From: Alentia gelatinosa
Lineage: Eukaryota > Annelida > Polychaeta > Phyllodocida > Polynoidae
DNA length: 64,000 bases
Assembly (NCBI GenBank): GCA_950022655.1
Contig: OX465580.1
Location: 98,846,797-98,910,796 of the forward strand
Direction: 5' to 3'
Shown here in pieces: positions 60,501-64,000 of this stretch. Made by a program: the position numbers and the translations under genes. The notes under the pieces were generated by a model. It did no database searches and was not told the DNA's origin. It worked only from the letters and a program-made list of their open reading frames with translations. How positions within the stretch are numbered: position 1 is the first letter of the stretch; each line of letters starts with the position of its first letter.

Positions 60501-63500
60501 CAGAACACTAGAAGGTAATATTGATTTAGTTATATACTACCTGTGCACTCGGTGCGAGTTTCCGGTGCGGTACCACCACCCATACTCCTGACCCCACCTC
60601 CAGTACTACAACCTGTGTAGACACGAGGGGTGCTCTCAATAACTACACAGAACCAGAGTGGGTGTCAGAATAAAAGAGAGACCGCGTAAACGGAATCCAC
60701 TGTCCAGCATTCGCTTCCTACCCAAAAACAAGACTAGTTTCTCTGAATTTCTAGGAGTATTTGTTGATAACAACTATTCATGGAAGAACTGCCACTACTT
60801 TGATTACACTGGGCAGAATGAATAAATATCTTTAAAAGAAAAGAACATCGCTGCGCAGTTTACAAACAATAGTAGAGCGTGCAATTCTCCATGGAATATA
60901 GCTCGACACGGTACAAAAATTGATGATGTTAGTGTATCAGGGATCGCTTCCTAGAATGTTCCCCATTCAGCCACAGATTAGACTTCTCTGATGTCTACTT
61001 CACTGCGTTCTATCTATGGAAGATCTGTGTTGATATACATATTCTACACCTTTGAGGGATAGCTCACAATATTCCTTTATTGAGGAATTTCCTCGAAGCG
61101 AGTCTACGAACCCACGCCAGGTTTATGCCTGAGGCAAACCTGGTGATTAGCCTGAGGTATGTTAATACTGTGAGTATACACATACATTAGTCGTACATTA
61201 ACTCACACTATGAAATAAACAGAATGAGAAGGTCTGCTCGTCGTAAATGCTGACAGAGATCCATTCTCACGCCTCCTTACTCCCAAGGTGTTTGTTGATG
61301 TTAATGTGGGGGACAGTATTTCTTACACTGCGTCATTCTAGGCGTGGTCCTTTGTTTTAGCGGCGTTGGGGGAGATGGACAGATTGCTGTGGTTCCTCAT
61401 ATATATTGTAGTTCCATCTGCTGCTTATACACAAGATGCTTCAGAAGTATATGACTTTATTAACAATTAAACGTGACTTGGATCGCACATTTTCATGAAG
61501 CTATCCATTTGATACACGGACAGTCAGTAGATGGGATTTCCCAAGCGGATTGCCCAGTTACTCCCTTAATTTCATAGTAAATGGGTAAGAAAAATACTTA
61601 ATAATCCAAAAAGTGATAATTACAGTTACCCTGAAATAGTCAATTATCTAGATGATTGATGAGAACAAAACTTTAAGCCCCAGTCTAATATTAAATGTTC
61701 GACCAGAACTGAGATATCAGAATGATTGCCCGGCTCCCTATTAGGTACTTTTTCCTCCTTACGGAAAATTCCTCCATTTAGTATATGGGAAACACAATTC
61801 TCTCGTCTTTTTTGGTGTCACCTCCATTTAGTATGAGGGATGCCAGTCATGATTTGAAAAGAAATGGAAATAAAATGCGGAAGAACGTAGTTATAGAGAG
61901 AAATCGACACATCTATGAACCTGTTTCGACAGTGTGCTACTGCGGTGCTGCAAATCCGGCCTTGCTGTTGTATTTCTTGCTTGTCTGTCATCCTGAATTT
62001 ACAGATACAACTGAGTCTGTTGCTTATAGGTACATAATAGACCATCAATCACTAACTTTGTCATTCCAAACTTATAGAGAACAGTGTGCAGACTGTTGCA
62101 TTACTATAATAGTTGCAGAAGCGCCTCACACTGGGGTAGTATGGTGCTGCAACCTGACGGGCCATGCCCCAGCGCAGACATTACAGAAGCCTGGGGATTG
62201 TCCAGGGATCAGCTCTCCAAACACAGACTTTGTCTCTTCCTGCTTACATGCCAAATCCATGTTCTGCTTGGAACGTGATGCTTTTTTGAGGACTCAAGAT
62301 ACTTTGCTGGGGGAAAAAGAAGGTTCTGATATAAAACACGGCGACTTCCTAACACACACACCATCTCAGCTAACCAACCGTCCTGCTAACTGTCTACATC
62401 GTCACATCCAAATCAACTCCCCGCACTTCTTCTTCCTTTATTTTTCTTCAATGTGTTCCCACCTTTCCACCTACTAAACCTTCCTTAATGGCATCCCTAA
62501 AGTAGTTCTACCCAACTTCCTTCCATTAAGCATATATTCTTCAAACGCTCCTACATTCCACATAACGTTATTTGATAAGCCATGCGACTAATCATAGCGG
62601 TATCCAATTTTCCAGGGATGTCAGTTGAGATAAAAACTATTTTTCAATTGGAAATTGCGGTCTCTGAGAGACCAAGTAAACACGGAAAATAGGTCCGTGT
62701 CAGTCATGAGATGTGGCTGGTGGTCCGTTGGGAGGTTAAACCCACTTTTCTATTGCCGTGATTAAAGGCTCAATTCATATTATCTTTGTTTTACAAAATA
62801 ATTGATTTTATGTGTCGAAAATGAAAAATTGGATTTCCATGGAAAAGTGGAAATCTGTCATCTGTATAATTCTTTTCATTGTAAATAAGATGTCATTCAC
62901 TCTTTTTCCTTGGATTACTTTATTACTCATCTCTTCTTATATACCGGCTTTCACTCTTAATATCATTGAAACTTTATTAGAATTTTATGTTCCCTTTACC
63001 TAACAGCACTTTCGACAAGCATAGGAGTAGAAGATCAAGCGCGCAAAAATATTAGGCATATATCAATGACATCAAAGCAACCCAGTAAACTCCCCATGCG
63101 CACACGTAATAAACTATGTTCCATCTCACATATAAACTTCCTTCACAACTTGTAACTCACCCATCCGCCCTTAATCCATTTCTTCAGCTAACTCCAGGAA
63201 CACACAGCCTCCCAAGCATCGGGTCAGTCAAAATCGAGGTCACTTTAAGGTATATTTCTAATGGAGAAAGCATCATCGGTATATAGTGATTATTACAGAC
63301 CCTCTTGGCCATTTCATTTACTTCAAAATTGACTCATTCACTTATCCCCAGTCTTCCCGCACAATATCCTATTCCATCCCGGCTGTAATCTGAGTGAGTC
63401 ACATATCTTCACACCTTTATATTCCAGCCCTGCATGTTGCCATCTGTTATCTGCTGACACTGCTATTCAGTTACCCGTCAACTCTTCACCTCTCCCAGTC

Positions 63501-64000
63501 GCATCATTCACTATATTGATTTACACTCACCGTCTATCTATTTCCTACACTGTATTATCTTCTGAGCATACTCATATTGCTTTTTTTGTCAATGGGGCAC
63601 TCAAGCTCTTAACCTGGTAATACTCTATCACTGAGTTACTCTTAAATGGAGACCCCAGCCCAAATGTACGCTAACATTCCGTGACCCGTAAAACCCATTC
63701 TGCATGCTGACCCGTTCCCAAACCAAAGGTTTCACCAACCCGATCCTCCAACACAGCCACCCAGAATTATACAATAACTTAGACTTGTTTCAGTCACACC
63801 AAACCATACCAACCAGTGCCATGCTTTAACCACCGTACACTGAACACTCGTCCATTAAGAAATGATAAAAAGACCACAGCCTTGAGCAAGTCTAACAATA
63901 ACTCTAAAAGGCATAAGCGATAGACTGCCAAAACAGATCCAAAACCAGGGCAGAGAGACCTGTTGGTGCTTCATGGTCCGGACCTATTCATAGGGTTGTC

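Larger units (their letters stand above)
52261..64000. other. no supported gene; possible 5' part of DUF4139 gene and intergenic DNA
   Basis: Apart from the possible exon at 57493-57548 and the MITE at 55083-55257, I see no conserved domain or good exon series on either strand. GC-richer islands at 57540-57740 and 58260-58400 might be regulatory. The longest ORF (61785-62477) lacks recognisable features. The copies of the ggatgtca.ttga repeat at about 58876 and 62613 are related to part of the 438-bp unit at 38 kb. Confidence 0.5.

Noticed and set aside
61785..62477. 230-codon ORF on the plus strand
   Set aside because: No recognisable domain, odd composition with many Cys/His/Ser, no exon-like GC rise and no splice context. 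Length alone is not enough in 64 kb.

Overview
The window looks like nuclear DNA of an invertebrate animal, probably marine. It is AT-rich and gene-poor. Coding sequence lies in short GC-richer exons bounded by GT/AG introns, and the spaces between are full of (TA)n tracts, MITE-like inverted repeats and one DIRS-type retrotransposon. I cannot name the species. There is no sign of bacterial operons, CRISPR arrays or rRNA, and I recognised no tRNA.

Layout. (1) Positions 293-22615, minus strand: a large F-box/WD40 gene. I joined 15 coding exons whose reading phases all agree (2297 nt, about 765 residues). The protein has two helical modules of the kind seen before the F-box in FBXO16-like proteins, then a long Ser/Thr/basic linker, the F-box, and at least six WD40 blades; it runs off the left edge of the window. 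(2) 24330-28080, plus strand: a compact DIRS-like element with an intact gag-like ORF and an intact tyrosine recombinase ORF. Reverse transcriptase and nearly all of RNase H are missing. Its inverted ends and internal complementary region match perfectly by eye, so it looks recently mobile and non-autonomous. (3) 28081-35935: gene-free DNA with a (TA)n tract, a 39-bp minisatellite with a three-unit higher-order order, and an AT-rich block carrying a recurring palindromic motif. (4) 35936-52260, minus strand: exons of a DUF4139 (MuiA / F37C4.5-like) protein. The C-terminal and middle exons are clear. The exons around 41-47 kb have uncertain borders, and the N-terminal DUF4140-type exons were not found. 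(5) 52261-64000: no gene I can support, apart from a possible first exon near 57.5 kb.

Both host genes are read on the minus strand and the element on the plus strand between them. The F-box/WD40 protein would be expected to act as a substrate receptor of an SCF ubiquitin ligase. The role of the DUF4139 protein is unknown. Most of the other structure consists of MITE-like inverted repeats lying in introns, some close to splice sites.
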